Below, one piece after another: positions 1 to 8,996 of a stretch of DNA of 33,385 bases. The notes beneath the pieces are model-generated. The model ran no database searches, was not told the DNA's origin, and was given only the letters and a program-made list of their open reading frames with translations. Source of the DNA: Clostridia bacterium (GTDB taxonomy: Bacteria; Bacillota; Clostridia; Oscillospirales; Acutalibacteraceae); assembly GCA_024403955.1 (NCBI GenBank), contig JAKSQX010000015.1, forward strand, positions 1 through 33,385. The letters are read 5' to 3'. Position numbers and translations under genes: made by a program. Within the stretch, counting starts at the first letter, position 1; every line of letters begins with the position of its first letter.

Positions 1-18
1 ACTGAACTGGGGTATTAG

Positions 19-73
19 GACCTTTTTTAGTGTCTACTTTTAGTTGACAACTTCATTCGGAGGTCCTTTTTTT
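19..73 (+). terminator. Possible long-stem terminator at left edge
   Basis: AGGACCT at 19-25 pairs with AGGTCCT at 60-66 and is followed by a run of seven T at 66-72 on the plus strand, so it best fits the end of a plus-strand gene left of the window. The 34-base loop holds a smaller imperfect hairpin around AGTTGACAACT. On the minus strand no T-run follows the stem, so its use by the malic enzyme operon is doubtful. The long loop keeps confidence modest. Confidence 0.45.
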
Positions 74-83
74 ATGTTTATTT

Positions 84-1256
84 TTAGATTCTAGCTACGC
101 CTGAGTCACGAGCAGCCTTTGCGACAGCGGCAGCGACAGCGTCCTTTACGCGAGGATCGAAGGCTGCAGGCAAGATGTAATCCGCACTGAGTTCGTCCGG
201 AGAGACGAGGTCGGCGAGAGCATGGGCTGCAGCAATCTTCATCGCGTCGTTGATGTCGCTTGCGCGTACGTCAAGAGCGCCGCGGAAGATACCAGGGAAA
301 GCGAGTACGTTGTTAACCTGGTTAGGATAGTCTGAACGTCCTGTTGAGATAACAGCGGCGCCTGCTTCCTTTGCTTCCTCAGGGAAGATTTCAGGAGTTG
401 GGTTTGCACATGCGAAGATGATTGGGTCCTTGGCCATAGTCTTTACCATGTCCTGTGTGAGTGTACCAGGAGCAGAAACTCCGATGAATACATCTGCACC
501 CTTGATAACTTCGGCTAGAGTGCCCTTCTCTTTATTTCTATTTGTAATCTTAGCCATCTCTTCCTTGATTGGGTTAAGGCCTTCACGGCCCTCGTAGATG
601 GCACCAGTGCGGTCTGTCATGATTACATTCTTAAGGCCGTTGGCGATGAGGAGGCGGATGATGGCGATGCCAGCAGCACCTGCACCTGATGTTACAACTT
701 TGATGTCGTTGATATCCTTGCCAACAACTCTAAGTGCATTCATGAGACCAGCGAGTGTGATAACTGCCGTACCGTGCTGGTCATCGTGGAAGATTGGAAT
801 ATCAGATACTTCCTTAAGTCTCTTCTCAATTTCAAAGCAACGAGGTGCTGAGATGTCCTCGAGGTTTACACCACCGAAGGAACCGAGGAGGAGAGAAACT
901 GTCTGAACAATCTCATCAACATCCTTTGAACGGATGCAGAGAGGAATGGCGTCAACGCCACCGAACTCTTTAAAGAGAACACATTTGCCCTCCATAACTG
1001 GCATGCCAGCTTCTGGGCCGATATCACCGAGGCCCAAAACTGCTGTGCCGTCAGTTATAACTGCAACTGTGTTCCAACGGCGTGTGAGTTCATATGATTT
1101 GTTGATGTCCTTCTGGACCTCAAGGCAAGGCTGAGCAACGCCTGGAGTATATGCGAGTGAGAGTGCTTCCTTGCTGTCTACAGAGGCACGGGAAACAACT
1201 TCAATTTTACCTTTCCACTCATAGTGGAGTTTTAATGATTCTTCAGCATAGTTCAT
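84..1256 (-). CDS. Malic enzyme (oxaloacetate-decarboxylating malate dehydrogenase)
   Basis: Oxidatively decarboxylates L-malate to pyruvate and CO2 in the cytoplasm, with NAD(P)+ as acceptor. The 390 residues match the short bacterial malic enzymes that lack the phosphotransacetylase-like tail. Visible family elements are the tyrosine in SLAYTPGVAQ (Y36), VITDGTAVLGLGDIGPEAG (67-84), the lysine in EGKCVLFK (K91), metal-site acidic residues ED (133-134), FHDDQHGTAV (157-164) and the dinucleotide-binding GAGAAG (191-196). The start is supported by GGGAGGAC just upstream, which overlaps the end of the preceding dehydrogenase gene only 3 bases away, so the two are almost surely co-transcribed and probably coupled. 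It is the last gene of the nifJ-glpK-Ldh-malic enzyme run. NAD versus NADP preference cannot be read safely from the sequence. Confidence 0.95.
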   Translation of the reverse strand: MNYAEESLKLHYEWKGKIEVVSRASVDSKEALSLAYTPGVAQPCLEVQKDINKSYELTRRWNTVAVITDGTAVLGLGDIGPEAGMPVMEGKCVLFKEFGGVDAIPLCIRSKDVDEIVQTVSLLLGSFGGVNLEDISAPRCFEIEKRLKEVSDIPIFHDDQHGTAVITLAGLMNALRVVGKDINDIKVVTSGAGAAGIAIIRLLIANGLKNVIMTDRTGAIYEGREGLNPIKEEMAKITNRNKEKGTLAEVIKGADVFIGVSAPGTLTQDMVKTMAKDPIIFACANPTPEIFPEEAKEAGAAVISTGRSDYPNQVNNVLAFPGIFRGALDVRASDINDAMKIAAAHALADLVSPDELSADYILPAAFDPRVKDAVAAAVAKAARDSGVARI

Positions 1257-1259
1257 ATC

Positions 1260-2369
1260 TTAGTCCTCCCAAGGGAATTTGTAAGGAAGATTGAACTGAT
1301 CACGAACAGCTTCGAATTCCTTCTGAACAGGACCTGTGATTGGAACACCGTCTACGAGTCTCTGCTTGTAGATCTCCCATTCTTTTTCGCCTGCAGAGTA
1401 GATTCTATCGTGGCCAGGAGCTTTCTTAGAGGCACGAACCTTACGGATGATTTCGCCAGCCTTTTTACGAGCTACGTCCTCACCGAGGAAGTGATTTGTA
1501 TCGATTGCAATAAAGAAATGACCGAGGTGATATGGACGGATATTTCCGTTCTCATCTTTACCATCGAGGTCCTTTCCGTACCAACCATCCTGGAGAATGG
1601 AAGAGAGAAGCTCGATTACCATAGCGTAACCATAGCCCTTGTAACCAGCGAGTTCTTCGCCGATACCACCGAGAGTTGTGAGAGCAGCTGTGCCCTGACG
1701 AATCTTCTTTAATGCAACACCAGCATCGCCCTCAACAGCATTGCCGTCGATGTCGATTACTGTGCCAGGGTGTACATCTGCACCGATTCTCTCATAGTAT
1801 TCAATCTTACCGTTCTGTGTAATCGATGTAGCACAGTCGATAACGAAGTCGAATTCTTCATCAGTTGGGATACCAACTGTGAGTGGATTTGTACCAAACA
1901 TACCCTCAACACCAAATGTTGGTGCAACTGAAGGACGAGCGTTTGTACCTGTGATACCGATACAACCCTGCTTTGTAGCCTGAGTTGCATAGTAACCAGC
2001 GATACCATAGTGGCAAGAGTTACGTACTGCTACCATACCCATACCATATTTCTTAGCCTTATCAATAGCCATCTGCATTGAACGCTGACCAATTACCTGG
2101 CCCATGCCGTGGTGACCATCAACAACAGCTGTTGTCTCTGTCTCTTTGAGAATCTCAAAGTTTGTCTCTGCGAACTGAATGCCAGCATTGATTCTGTCGA
2201 TATAAACTGGCTTGAAACGGTTTACGCCGTGTGAATTGATACCGCGCTTGTCTGATTCAACAAGTACGTCAGCAACAATTGCTGCTTCTTCAGCAGGTAC
2301 ACCGATTGCTGTAAAAGCATCAGTCATAAAGTGCTGTAGGGTTTCGAAATCCATATTATTTCTATCCAT
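1260..2369 (-). CDS. Ldh_2-family malate/L-lactate-type dehydrogenase
   Basis: A 369-residue NAD(P)-dependent dehydrogenase of the Ldh_2 (malate/L-lactate, ureidoglycolate, YiaK-type) family, which is unrelated in fold to classical LDH/MDH. Family signs are the catalytic-type motif RGINSHGVNR (H47), VVDGHHGMGQ, the glycine-rich GTNPLTVGIPT and the AGYKGYGYAMVIELL region. An ATG eight codons further upstream exists, but the start at 2369 is preferred because AGGAGG sits 6-7 bases before it; the longer form would start inside the end of glpK. It lies between glycerol kinase (10-base gap) and malic enzyme (3-base gap). Next to malic enzyme, malate/oxaloacetate is the most natural substrate, giving with it a possible NADH-to-NADPH malate cycle; this is inference, and other 2-hydroxyacids remain possible. 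Confidence 0.88.
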   Translation of the reverse strand: MDRNNMDFETLQHFMTDAFTAIGVPAEEAAIVADVLVESDKRGINSHGVNRFKPVYIDRINAGIQFAETNFEILKETETTAVVDGHHGMGQVIGQRSMQMAIDKAKKYGMGMVAVRNSCHYGIAGYYATQATKQGCIGITGTNARPSVAPTFGVEGMFGTNPLTVGIPTDEEFDFVIDCATSITQNGKIEYYERIGADVHPGTVIDIDGNAVEGDAGVALKKIRQGTAALTTLGGIGEELAGYKGYGYAMVIELLSSILQDGWYGKDLDGKDENGNIRPYHLGHFFIAIDTNHFLGEDVARKKAGEIIRKVRASKKAPGHDRIYSAGEKEWEIYKQRLVDGVPITGPVQKEFEAVRDQFNLPYKFPWED

Positions 2370-2379
2370 ATAAACCTCC

Positions 2380-3909
2380 TTATTCTGGATCAACCCAACT
2401 CATAGCGCGAGTTACAGCTTTCTTCCAGCCCTTGTACATGGTCTCTCTCTCTGCAGGGTCCATGTTAGGCTTAAAGATTTTTGCAACCTGTCTATTGTTT
2501 TCGATATCGTCAGTATTCTCCCAAATGCCTACTGCAAGACCTGCAAGGTAAGCGGCACCGAGAGCTGTTGTTTCAACAATCTTTGGACGGTTAACTTCAC
2601 AGTCGAGGAAGTCAGACTGAATCTGCATCATAATGTTAGAAACGGAAGCACCACCATCAACACGGAGAGATGCAATCTTGATGCCAGAGTCATCTTCCAT
2701 AGCCTTGATGAGGTCAACTACCTGATATGCGAGTGCCTCGAGAGTTGCGCGAGCAAAGTGGGCGCGGTTAGCACCACGAGTGAGGCCAACGATACAACCA
2801 CGAGCATACATATCCCAATAAGGAGCACCGAGTCCTGTGAAAGCAGGAACAAGGTAAAGGCCGTTTGTGTCAGGAACTGTCTCTGCGAGTTCGTCACAAC
2901 GAGGTGCGTTGTCGATAAGGTGAATCTCATCACGGAGCCACTGAATAGTACAACCAGCATTGAAAGCAGAACCTTCAATAGCATATGTTGTCTCACCATT
3001 TAGTGACCAAGCAACACCAGTTGTGAGCTGATTCTTAGAATGAACTCTCTCATTGCCTGAGTTCATAAGAAGGAAACAGCCCGTGCCATATGTTGACTTT
3101 GCCATACCTTTCTTGAAGCAGCACTGTCCGAAGAGAGCAGCTGGCTGGTCGCCGATAGCACCAGATACTGGTGTACCTGCAAGACCTTCAAGACCAGGGA
3201 TGTCAGGAGCTACTGTACCATAAATCTGTGATGATGGTACAGGAGTTGGAAGGATGCTCATTGGGATACCAATCTCTTTGCAGAGATATTCGTCCCAAGC
3301 GAGCTTATCAACATCAAAAATCATAGTTCTTGATGCGTTTGAGTAATCTGTTACGTGGACTGCTTTCTCTGGATGAGCAGCACCACCAGTTAAGTTCCAG
3401 ATGAGCCATGTTTCAACTGTACCGAAGAGGAGGTTACCTGCATCGAGTACTGTCATAGCCTCAGGAACGTTATCAAGGATCCATTTGATCTTTGTTGCTG
3501 AGAAATATGCATCAATAAGGAGGCCCGTATGTTCACGAACATACTTATCAAGGCCACGAGCCTTTAAGTCCTCACACATTGCTGCTGTGCGGCGACACTG
3601 CCAAACAGGAGCATTGTAAACAGGGCGGCCTGTTGATTTATCCCAGAGGATAGTTGTCTCACGCTGGTTTGTAACACCAATGCAAGCGATATCATCTGGA
3701 GTAACAGTGCCCTCTGAAAGAATTGTAGCAATTGACTGGTACTCTGTGTAGAGGATGTCCATTGGATCATGCTCAACCCAACCAGCCTGAGGATAGTGCT
3801 GTTCAAATTCTCTTTGAGACTTTGCGATGATGTTGCCGTGCTTGTCGAATACGATGGCACGGGAACTTGTTGTACCCTGATCAAGGGCCATTATGTACTT
3901 GTTAGCCAT
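2380..3909 (-). CDS. glpK: Glycerol kinase
   Basis: Phosphorylates glycerol with ATP to sn-glycerol 3-phosphate (FGGY carbohydrate kinase family, cytoplasmic). The 509 residues are the normal length. Seen are the ATP-binding DQGTTSSRAIVFD (10-22), the glycerol-contacting NQRET and AYFSATK segments, GAIGDQPAALFGQ with the catalytic-type Asp, and the late GLGAPYWD and RVDGGAS segments. The start is fixed by AAAGGAGAT upstream; an internal Met at residue 7 has no such site. The HPr-phosphorylated histidine known from Enterococcus/Bacillus GlpK (YHFYG context) is not present: the matching place reads SSQIYG, closer to the E. coli form. It sits 33 bases after nifJ, with no GlpF, GlpD or GlpO gene nearby. 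Confidence 0.97.
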   Translation of the reverse strand: MANKYIMALDQGTTSSRAIVFDKHGNIIAKSQREFEQHYPQAGWVEHDPMDILYTEYQSIATILSEGTVTPDDIACIGVTNQRETTILWDKSTGRPVYNAPVWQCRRTAAMCEDLKARGLDKYVREHTGLLIDAYFSATKIKWILDNVPEAMTVLDAGNLLFGTVETWLIWNLTGGAAHPEKAVHVTDYSNASRTMIFDVDKLAWDEYLCKEIGIPMSILPTPVPSSQIYGTVAPDIPGLEGLAGTPVSGAIGDQPAALFGQCCFKKGMAKSTYGTGCFLLMNSGNERVHSKNQLTTGVAWSLNGETTYAIEGSAFNAGCTIQWLRDEIHLIDNAPRCDELAETVPDTNGLYLVPAFTGLGAPYWDMYARGCIVGLTRGANRAHFARATLEALAYQVVDLIKAMEDDSGIKIASLRVDGGASVSNIMMQIQSDFLDCEVNRPKIVETTALGAAYLAGLAVGIWENTDDIENNRQVAKIFKPNMDPAERETMYKGWKKAVTRAMSWVDPE

Positions 3910-3942
3910 TAGAGCGATCTCCTTTGGAATTAATAAACTTAA

Positions 3943-6900
3943 TTATTCGTCCTCACTGTAGAGTTTTACAAGTCTCTGAAGGTGAGCGTAGCGAATCTTT
4001 GCATTTTCCTCTGCCTCTGTGAAGAGTTCCTCCGCACGATCTGGGAATGAACGTGTAAGAGCACTGTAGCGAGCTTCGTTCATAAGGAATGCGCGATAGC
4101 CCTCAGTCTCTGGAACCTTAGAGTCGAGTGTGAATGGGTTCTTGCCTTCAGCCTTAGCTGCTGGGTTGTAACGGAACATATTCCAGTAGCCACAGTCAAC
4201 AGCCTTCTTCATCTCTGCTTGGCAGTTAGTCATACCACCCTTGATGCTGTGCATCTCGCAAGGAGCATAACCGATGATGAGTGAAGGCCCATTATAAGCT
4301 TCTGCCTCTGCAATTGCTTTGAGTGTCTGATTTTGGTCAGCGCCCATAGCAACCTGTGCTACATAAATATAGCCGTAGGACATAGCAATCTCTGCAAGGC
4401 TCTTCTTCTGGATTGCCTTACCAGCTGCTGCGAACTGAGCAACCTGGCCAATCTGAGAAGCCTTAGAAGCCTGTCCACCTGTGTTTGAATATACCTCAGT
4501 ATCGAATACGAATACGTTTACGTCACGGCCCTGAGCAAGTACGTGGTCGAGACCACCGAAGCCGATGTCGTATGCCCATCCGTCACCACCGAAGATCCAT
4601 ACAGACTTCTTCTGGAGATACTGTTTCTTATCAAGAATTTCAAGAGCGAGCTTGCAAGCTGGGCAGTCGCAGTACTTAGCCCCAGATGCCTTGAGATCAG
4701 CAACGTGAGCCTTGAATGCGTCAGCGCCGTCGCCCATAATCTCAGCTGCCTTAGGTGAGTTTGCAAATGCATCAACTTCGTCGATTGTTGCAACACCGTT
4801 CATGAGAGCTGCGATATAAGCCTTTGTTGCTGCCTTGTTAGCTTCGCCGTCGTTATATGTGTCGAGCCAAGCCTGTGCAGCTTCGCGGAGTTCGTCTGTG
4901 CAGTGACCGGCGAGGAGTTCGTTTGTCTTGTCAACGAGTGACTCACGAATTGCGTTCTGGCCAAGGAACATACCATAACCGTGCTCAGCGTTGTCCTCGA
5001 AGAGTGAGTTAGCCCATGCTGGACCATGACCTTCAGCGTTAACTGTGTATGGTGATGTAGCTGCTGGACCACCCCAGATTGAAGAACAACCTGTTGCGTT
5101 AGAGATGTACATTCTGTCGCCGAAGAGCTGAGTTACAAGACGAGCGTAAGATGTTTCTGCACAACCTGCGCATGAGCCTGAGAACTCAAGGAGTGGCTTC
5201 TTGTACTGTGAAGAGATAACTGAGAGTTTAGCAGTTGTCTCTGGTTTCTCTGTAACGTTTGCTACGCAGTAATCAAATACTGCCTGCTGAGCATCCTGTG
5301 ATTCACGAGATACCATCTTGAGAGAGTCTGTTGGGCAAACGCCTACGCAAACTCCGCATCCCATACAATCAAGTGGAGATACTGCGAGTGTGTATGTGTA
5401 CTCTGTGCCGTTGATTGGCTTTGGAGCAAACTTAGTAATCTCTGGCGCAGCAGCTTTTTCTGCGGCGTCAAGAGCGTAAGGTCTGATTGTTGCGTGTGGG
5501 CAGACATATGCGCACTTGTTACACTTTGCGCATGTCTCTGCGTTCCACTCTGGAACCATAACAGCAACGCCGCGCTTCTCATAAGCTGCTGCGCCCTGTT
5601 CGAACTGACCATCAACGTGATCAGCAAAAGCAGATGCTGGAACTTTGTAACCGTCCATATGACCAACTGGGTTCATGATGTTGTCAACCTGCTTAACAAG
5701 AGCTTCACGGCCCTCAGTCTTTGCAGCTTTGGCATCATCTGTTGCATTAGCCCAATCAGCTGGAACGTCAATTTTAACATATGCTGTTACACCGGCATCG
5801 ATAGCGTCGTGGTTGCACTTAACAACGTCTTCACCCTTCTTAGAGTAAGACTTTGTTGCAGCATCCTTCATGTGCTGAACTGCCTCATCGATAGGCATGA
5901 TGTTTGCAAGAGCAAAGAAAGCGGCCTGAAGGATAGTGTTTGTACGCTTACCCATACCAACCTTCTGAGCGAGGTCGATAGCGTTTACTGTGTAGAGCTG
6001 GATGTTGTTCTTTGCGATGTAGCGCTTTGTCTCTGCATCGAGCTTGTTTGCGAGCTCATCAGCATCCCACTGGCAGTTGATGAGGAATACGCCCCCTGGC
6101 TTAACGTCATCAACGATTCTGTATGCCTTCTCAATGTATGAAGGGTTGTGGCAAGCTACGAAATCAGCCTTGTTTACGTAGTAAGGGCTCTTGATCTTGT
6201 TGTCACCAAAGCGAAGGTGAGAAACTGTGATACCACCAGTCTTCTTTGAGTCATACTGGAAGTAAGCCTGTACGTTTTTGTCTGTGTAGTCACCGATGAT
6301 TTTGATTGAGTTCTTGTTAGCACCAACAGTACCGTCGCCGCCGAGACCCCAGAACTTGCACTCGATTGTACCTTCTGCTGCTGTGTTAGGAGCTGGTTTC
6401 TCTTCGAGTGAGAGGTATGTGATATCGTCGTTGATACCGATAGTGAAGTGAGGCTTAGGATCAGCCTTTGCGAGCTCTTCGTAAACTGCGAATATAGATG
6501 ATGGAGGAGTATCTTTTGAACCGAGGCCGTAACGACCACCGATTACTGTAACGTCTTTGATGCCCTTAGCATTAAGAGCAGCAACAACGTCAAGATAGAG
6601 AGGTTCACCAATTGAACCTGGTTCCTTTGTTCTATCGAGAACAGCAATCTTCTTAACTGTCTTTGGAAGGGCAGCAACAAACTTGTCAACTGCGAAAGGT
6701 CTATAAAGACGAACCTTAAGGAGACCAACCTTCTGTCCGTTTGCGTTGAGGTAATCAATAACTTCTTCAGTTACGTCATTGATTGAACCCATAGCAACGA
6801 TGATGTTCTCAGCGTCTTCTGCACCATAGTAGTTGAAGAGCTTGTAGTCAGTGCCGAGTTTAGCATTAACTTTGTCCATATACTTTTCAACGATTGCAGG

Positions 6901-7617
6901 AACTGCATCGTAGTACTTGTTACAAGCTTCTCTGTGCTGGAAGAAGATATCGTCGTTTTCATGAGAACCACGCATTGAAGGATTCTCAGGATTAAGTGCA
7001 TGAGCGCGGAATGCAGCAACTGCATCCATGTCGCACATCTCTTTGAGATCGTCATAGTCCCAAATTTCGATATTCTGAATCTCGTGTGATGTTCTGAAAC
7101 CATCGAAGAAGTTGATGAATGGAACGCGACCTTCAATTGAAGCGAGGTGTGCTACTGCACCGAGGTCCATTACTTCCTGTGGGTTTGTCTCAGCGAGCAT
7201 TGCAAAACCAGTCTGGCGGCAAGCATAAACGTCTGAGTGATCACCGAAGATGTTGAGTGCATGTGAAGCTACACAGCGAGCTGAAACATGGAAAACGCAT
7301 GGGAGAAGTTCGCCAGCGATTTTGTACATGTTAGGGATCATAAGGAGAAGACCCTGTGATGCTGTGTAAGTTGTTGTTAAAGCACCAGCTGCAAGTGAGC
7401 CGTGTACTGTACCTGAAGCACCTGCTTCAGATTGCATCTCGGCAACTTTTACTGTTGTGCCGAAGATGTTCTTTCTGCCCTGAGCTGACCACTGGTCTAC
7501 GTAGTCTGCCATTGGGCTAGATGGTGTGATAGGGTAGATGCCTGCTACCTCAGTGAACGCATAAGATACGTGTGCGGCAGCTGTGTTACCATCCATAGTT
7601 AACATTTTTCTAGCCAT
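3943..7617 (-). CDS. nifJ: Pyruvate:ferredoxin (flavodoxin) oxidoreductase
   Basis: Converts pyruvate and CoA to acetyl-CoA and CO2, reducing ferredoxin; the central fermentative step in clostridia. A single 1224-residue chain holds all domains: N-terminal pyrimidine-binding domain (PITPSSPMADYVDQW), CoA/TK C-like domain, EKR segment, two 4Fe-4S clusters (CAKCNKCAYVCP near 694-705 and CMGCGVCVGVCP near 749-760), a further CAGC pair near 814 that probably belongs to the proximal cluster, and the TPP domain (GGDGWAYDIGFGG near 1010, EVYSNTGGQ). The start at 7617 is preferred over an ATG six codons upstream because GGAGGC lies between the two and serves the second. It heads the operon running into glpK, and its promoter carries a Rex-like site, which would link expression to the NADH/NAD+ ratio. 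Confidence 0.97.
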   Translation of the reverse strand: MARKMLTMDGNTAAAHVSYAFTEVAGIYPITPSSPMADYVDQWSAQGRKNIFGTTVKVAEMQSEAGASGTVHGSLAAGALTTTYTASQGLLLMIPNMYKIAGELLPCVFHVSARCVASHALNIFGDHSDVYACRQTGFAMLAETNPQEVMDLGAVAHLASIEGRVPFINFFDGFRTSHEIQNIEIWDYDDLKEMCDMDAVAAFRAHALNPENPSMRGSHENDDIFFQHREACNKYYDAVPAIVEKYMDKVNAKLGTDYKLFNYYGAEDAENIIVAMGSINDVTEEVIDYLNANGQKVGLLKVRLYRPFAVDKFVAALPKTVKKIAVLDRTKEPGSIGEPLYLDVVAALNAKGIKDVTVIGGRYGLGSKDTPPSSIFAVYEELAKADPKPHFTIGINDDITYLSLEEKPAPNTAAEGTIECKFWGLGGDGTVGANKNSIKIIGDYTDKNVQAYFQYDSKKTGGITVSHLRFGDNKIKSPYYVNKADFVACHNPSYIEKAYRIVDDVKPGGVFLINCQWDADELANKLDAETKRYIAKNNIQLYTVNAIDLAQKVGMGKRTNTILQAAFFALANIMPIDEAVQHMKDAATKSYSKKGEDVVKCNHDAIDAGVTAYVKIDVPADWANATDDAKAAKTEGREALVKQVDNIMNPVGHMDGYKVPASAFADHVDGQFEQGAAAYEKRGVAVMVPEWNAETCAKCNKCAYVCPHATIRPYALDAAEKAAAPEITKFAPKPINGTEYTYTLAVSPLDCMGCGVCVGVCPTDSLKMVSRESQDAQQAVFDYCVANVTEKPETTAKLSVISSQYKKPLLEFSGSCAGCAETSYARLVTQLFGDRMYISNATGCSSIWGGPAATSPYTVNAEGHGPAWANSLFEDNAEHGYGMFLGQNAIRESLVDKTNELLAGHCTDELREAAQAWLDTYNDGEANKAATKAYIAALMNGVATIDEVDAFANSPKAAEIMGDGADAFKAHVADLKASGAKYCDCPACKLALEILDKKQYLQKKSVWIFGGDGWAYDIGFGGLDHVLAQGRDVNVFVFDTEVYSNTGGQASKASQIGQVAQFAAAGKAIQKKSLAEIAMSYGYIYVAQVAMGADQNQTLKAIAEAEAYNGPSLIIGYAPCEMHSIKGGMTNCQAEMKKAVDCGYWNMFRYNPAAKAEGKNPFTLDSKVPETEGYRAFLMNEARYSALTRSFPDRAEELFTEAEENAKIRYAHLQRLVKLYSEDE

Positions 7618-7640
7618 GTTAATATACGCCTCCATAAAGA

Positions 7641-7658
7641 TTGTTTAAAAATTAACAA
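7641..7658 (-). promoter_or_regulatory. Candidate Rex operator over nifJ start site
   Basis: The 18-mer TTGTTTAAAAATTAACAA differs at one informative base from the clostridial Rex consensus TTGTTAANNNNTTAACAA (consensus from memory of published Rex regulons). It lies just downstream of the nifJ -10 box and covers the predicted transcription start, a classic repressor position. Rex releases DNA when NADH/NAD+ rises. No rex gene is in the window, so the assignment is inference. Confidence 0.55.
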
Positions 7659-7662
7659 AGTT

Positions 7663-7691
7663 ATAATATTCTTAATTTATATGAATGTCAA
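7663..7691 (-). promoter_or_regulatory. Sigma-A promoter of the nifJ operon
   Basis: Minus-strand TTGACA (7686-7691) and TATTAT (7663-7668) are separated by 17 bases. The expected start near 7656 leaves a leader of about 40 bases to the chosen nifJ start. Position and spacing are ideal for a strong housekeeping promoter. Confidence 0.75.
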
Positions 7692-7810
7692 TAGTGAATA
7701 TATAAAATAATTACATTTAATAATTATCCTTTAAATCGTACCACAACAAGTGCGATAATTCAAACATCTTTGTGCAAAACGTCTAATTTTGGATTTTTGT
7801 AAAATAACGA

Positions 7811-7839
7811 TTGACAAATTTTTGTCAATCGGCTATATT
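7811..7839 (+). promoter_or_regulatory. Sigma-A promoter of gap with overlapping palindrome
   Basis: TTGACA (7811-7816) and TATATT (7834-7839) are 17 bases apart, upstream of gap. The -35 box forms one arm of an 8-bp perfect inverted repeat, TTGACAAA (7811-7818) and TTTGTCAA (7821-7828), which could be an operator. It has the 18-base size of a Rex site but differs at four of fourteen informative positions, so it may bind another regulator. Confidence 0.72.
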
Positions 7840-7895
7840 GTATGTTGCACAAGGAAAAATTATAATGTTTTTTATTTAATGGGAGGCATTTTACC

Positions 7896-8930
7896 ATGGG
7901 TGTAAAAGTTGCAATTAATGGTTTTGGCCGTATTGGTCGTCTCGCATTCAGACAGATGTTTGCAGACCCAGATTATGATGTAGTAGCTATCAACGATCTC
8001 ACAGATCCTAAGATGCTTGCACATCTTCTTAAGTATGACTCAGTTCAGGGACGTTATGCTCTTGCTGACAAGGTTTCAAACACAGACCACTCTATCATCG
8101 TTGATGGTACAGAGATTGAAATCTACAAGGAAGCTGACGCTAACAACCTTCCTTGGGGTGAACTCGGTATTGATGTAGTTCTCGAGTGCACAGGTTTCTA
8201 TACATCAAAAGAAAAGTCAATGGCACACATCAATGCTGGTGCTAAGAAGGTAGTTATCTCTGCTCCAGCAGGCAACGACCTTAAGACAATCGTTTTCAAC
8301 GTTAACCACAAGACTCTTACAAAGGATGACCAGGTAATTTCAGCTGCTTCTTGCACAACAAACTGCCTCGCTCCTATGGCTAAGGCTCTTAACGACCATC
8401 TTCCAATCGTTTGTGGTATCATGACAACAGTTCATGCTTACACAGGTGACCAGATGGTACTTGATGGTCCTCATAAGAAGGGTGACCTCAGAAGAGCAAG
8501 AGCTGCTAGCTGCAGCATCGTTCCTAACTCAACAGGCGCTGCAAAGGCTATCGGTCTTGTAATTCCAGAACTCAACGGTAAGCTTATCGGTTCTGCACAG
8601 CGTGTTCCTGTTCCAACAGGTTCAACAACAATCCTCTGCGCAGTAGTTAAGGGTTCTGATATCACTCCAGAAGAGATCAACGAAGTTATGAAGAACGCTG
8701 CTTCTGAGTCTTTCGCATACACTGAGGAAGAGCTTGTATCAGCTGATATCGTTGGTGCAACATGCGCTATCTTCGATGCTACTCAGACAATGGTTGAGCA
8801 GATCTCTGAGCACACTTGGGAAGTTCAGGTTGTTTCTTGGTATGACAACGAGAACTCTTACACAAGCCAGATGGTTCGTACAATCAAGTACTTCGCTGAG
8901 ATCGATAAAGATCGTCTTCTCGATGACTAA
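7896..8930 (+). CDS. gap: Glyceraldehyde-3-phosphate dehydrogenase, type I
   Basis: Glycolytic enzyme oxidising glyceraldehyde 3-phosphate with NAD+ and phosphate to 1,3-bisphosphoglycerate. The 344 residues are of usual length. Seen are the NAD-binding start [19 protein letters not shown], the catalytic cysteine in SCTTNCLAP (about residue 153), [11 protein letters not shown] with the partner histidine, the phosphate-site segment [20 protein letters not shown] and the C-terminal [22 protein letters not shown] upstream supports the start. It is monocistronic, ending at a strong hairpin, and diverges from nifJ. The good promoter and strongly biased codons suggest high expression. Confidence 0.97.
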   Translation: MGVKVAINGFGRIGRLAFRQMFADPDYDVVAINDLTDPKMLAHLLKYDSVQGRYALADKVSNTDHSIIVDGTEIEIYKEADANNLPWGELGIDVVLECTGFYTSKEKSMAHINAGAKKVVISAPAGNDLKTIVFNVNHKTLTKDDQVISAASCTTNCLAPMAKALNDHLPIVCGIMTTVHAYTGDQMVLDGPHKKGDLRRARAASCSIVPNSTGAAKAIGLVIPELNGKLIGSAQRVPVPTGSTTILCAVVKGSDITPEEINEVMKNAASESFAYTEEELVSADIVGATCAIFDATQTMVEQISEHTWEVQVVSWYDNENSYTSQMVRTIKYFAEIDKDRLLDD

Positions 8931-8957
8931 TTGTTATTGAAAATAGAATTGTAAAAA

Positions 8958-8996
8958 GAAACCCCACTCATTATGATGAGTGGGGGCTTTTCTTTT
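8958..8996. terminator. Bidirectional terminator between gap and D,D-carboxypeptidase
   Basis: CCCCACTCAT (8962-8971) and ATGAGTGGGG (8976-8985) form a 10-bp stem with a TATG loop, followed by T-rich sequence on the plus strand. The minus strand also ends in a T-rich tract, so the hairpin can serve both convergent genes; the last codon of the minus gene overlaps it. Confidence 0.85.

Noticed and set aside
5494-6141. Long open frame (215 codons) on the plus strand opposite nifJ
   Set aside because: It is fully antisense to a clear, motif-rich gene, is Cys/Leu/Val-rich with no family sign, and has no ribosome site or promoter; it reflects the biased codons of nifJ.
7618-7635. Alternative nifJ start six codons upstream (ATG at 7635)
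   Set aside because: No ribosome site precedes it, and GGAGGC between the two ATGs serves the one at 7617.
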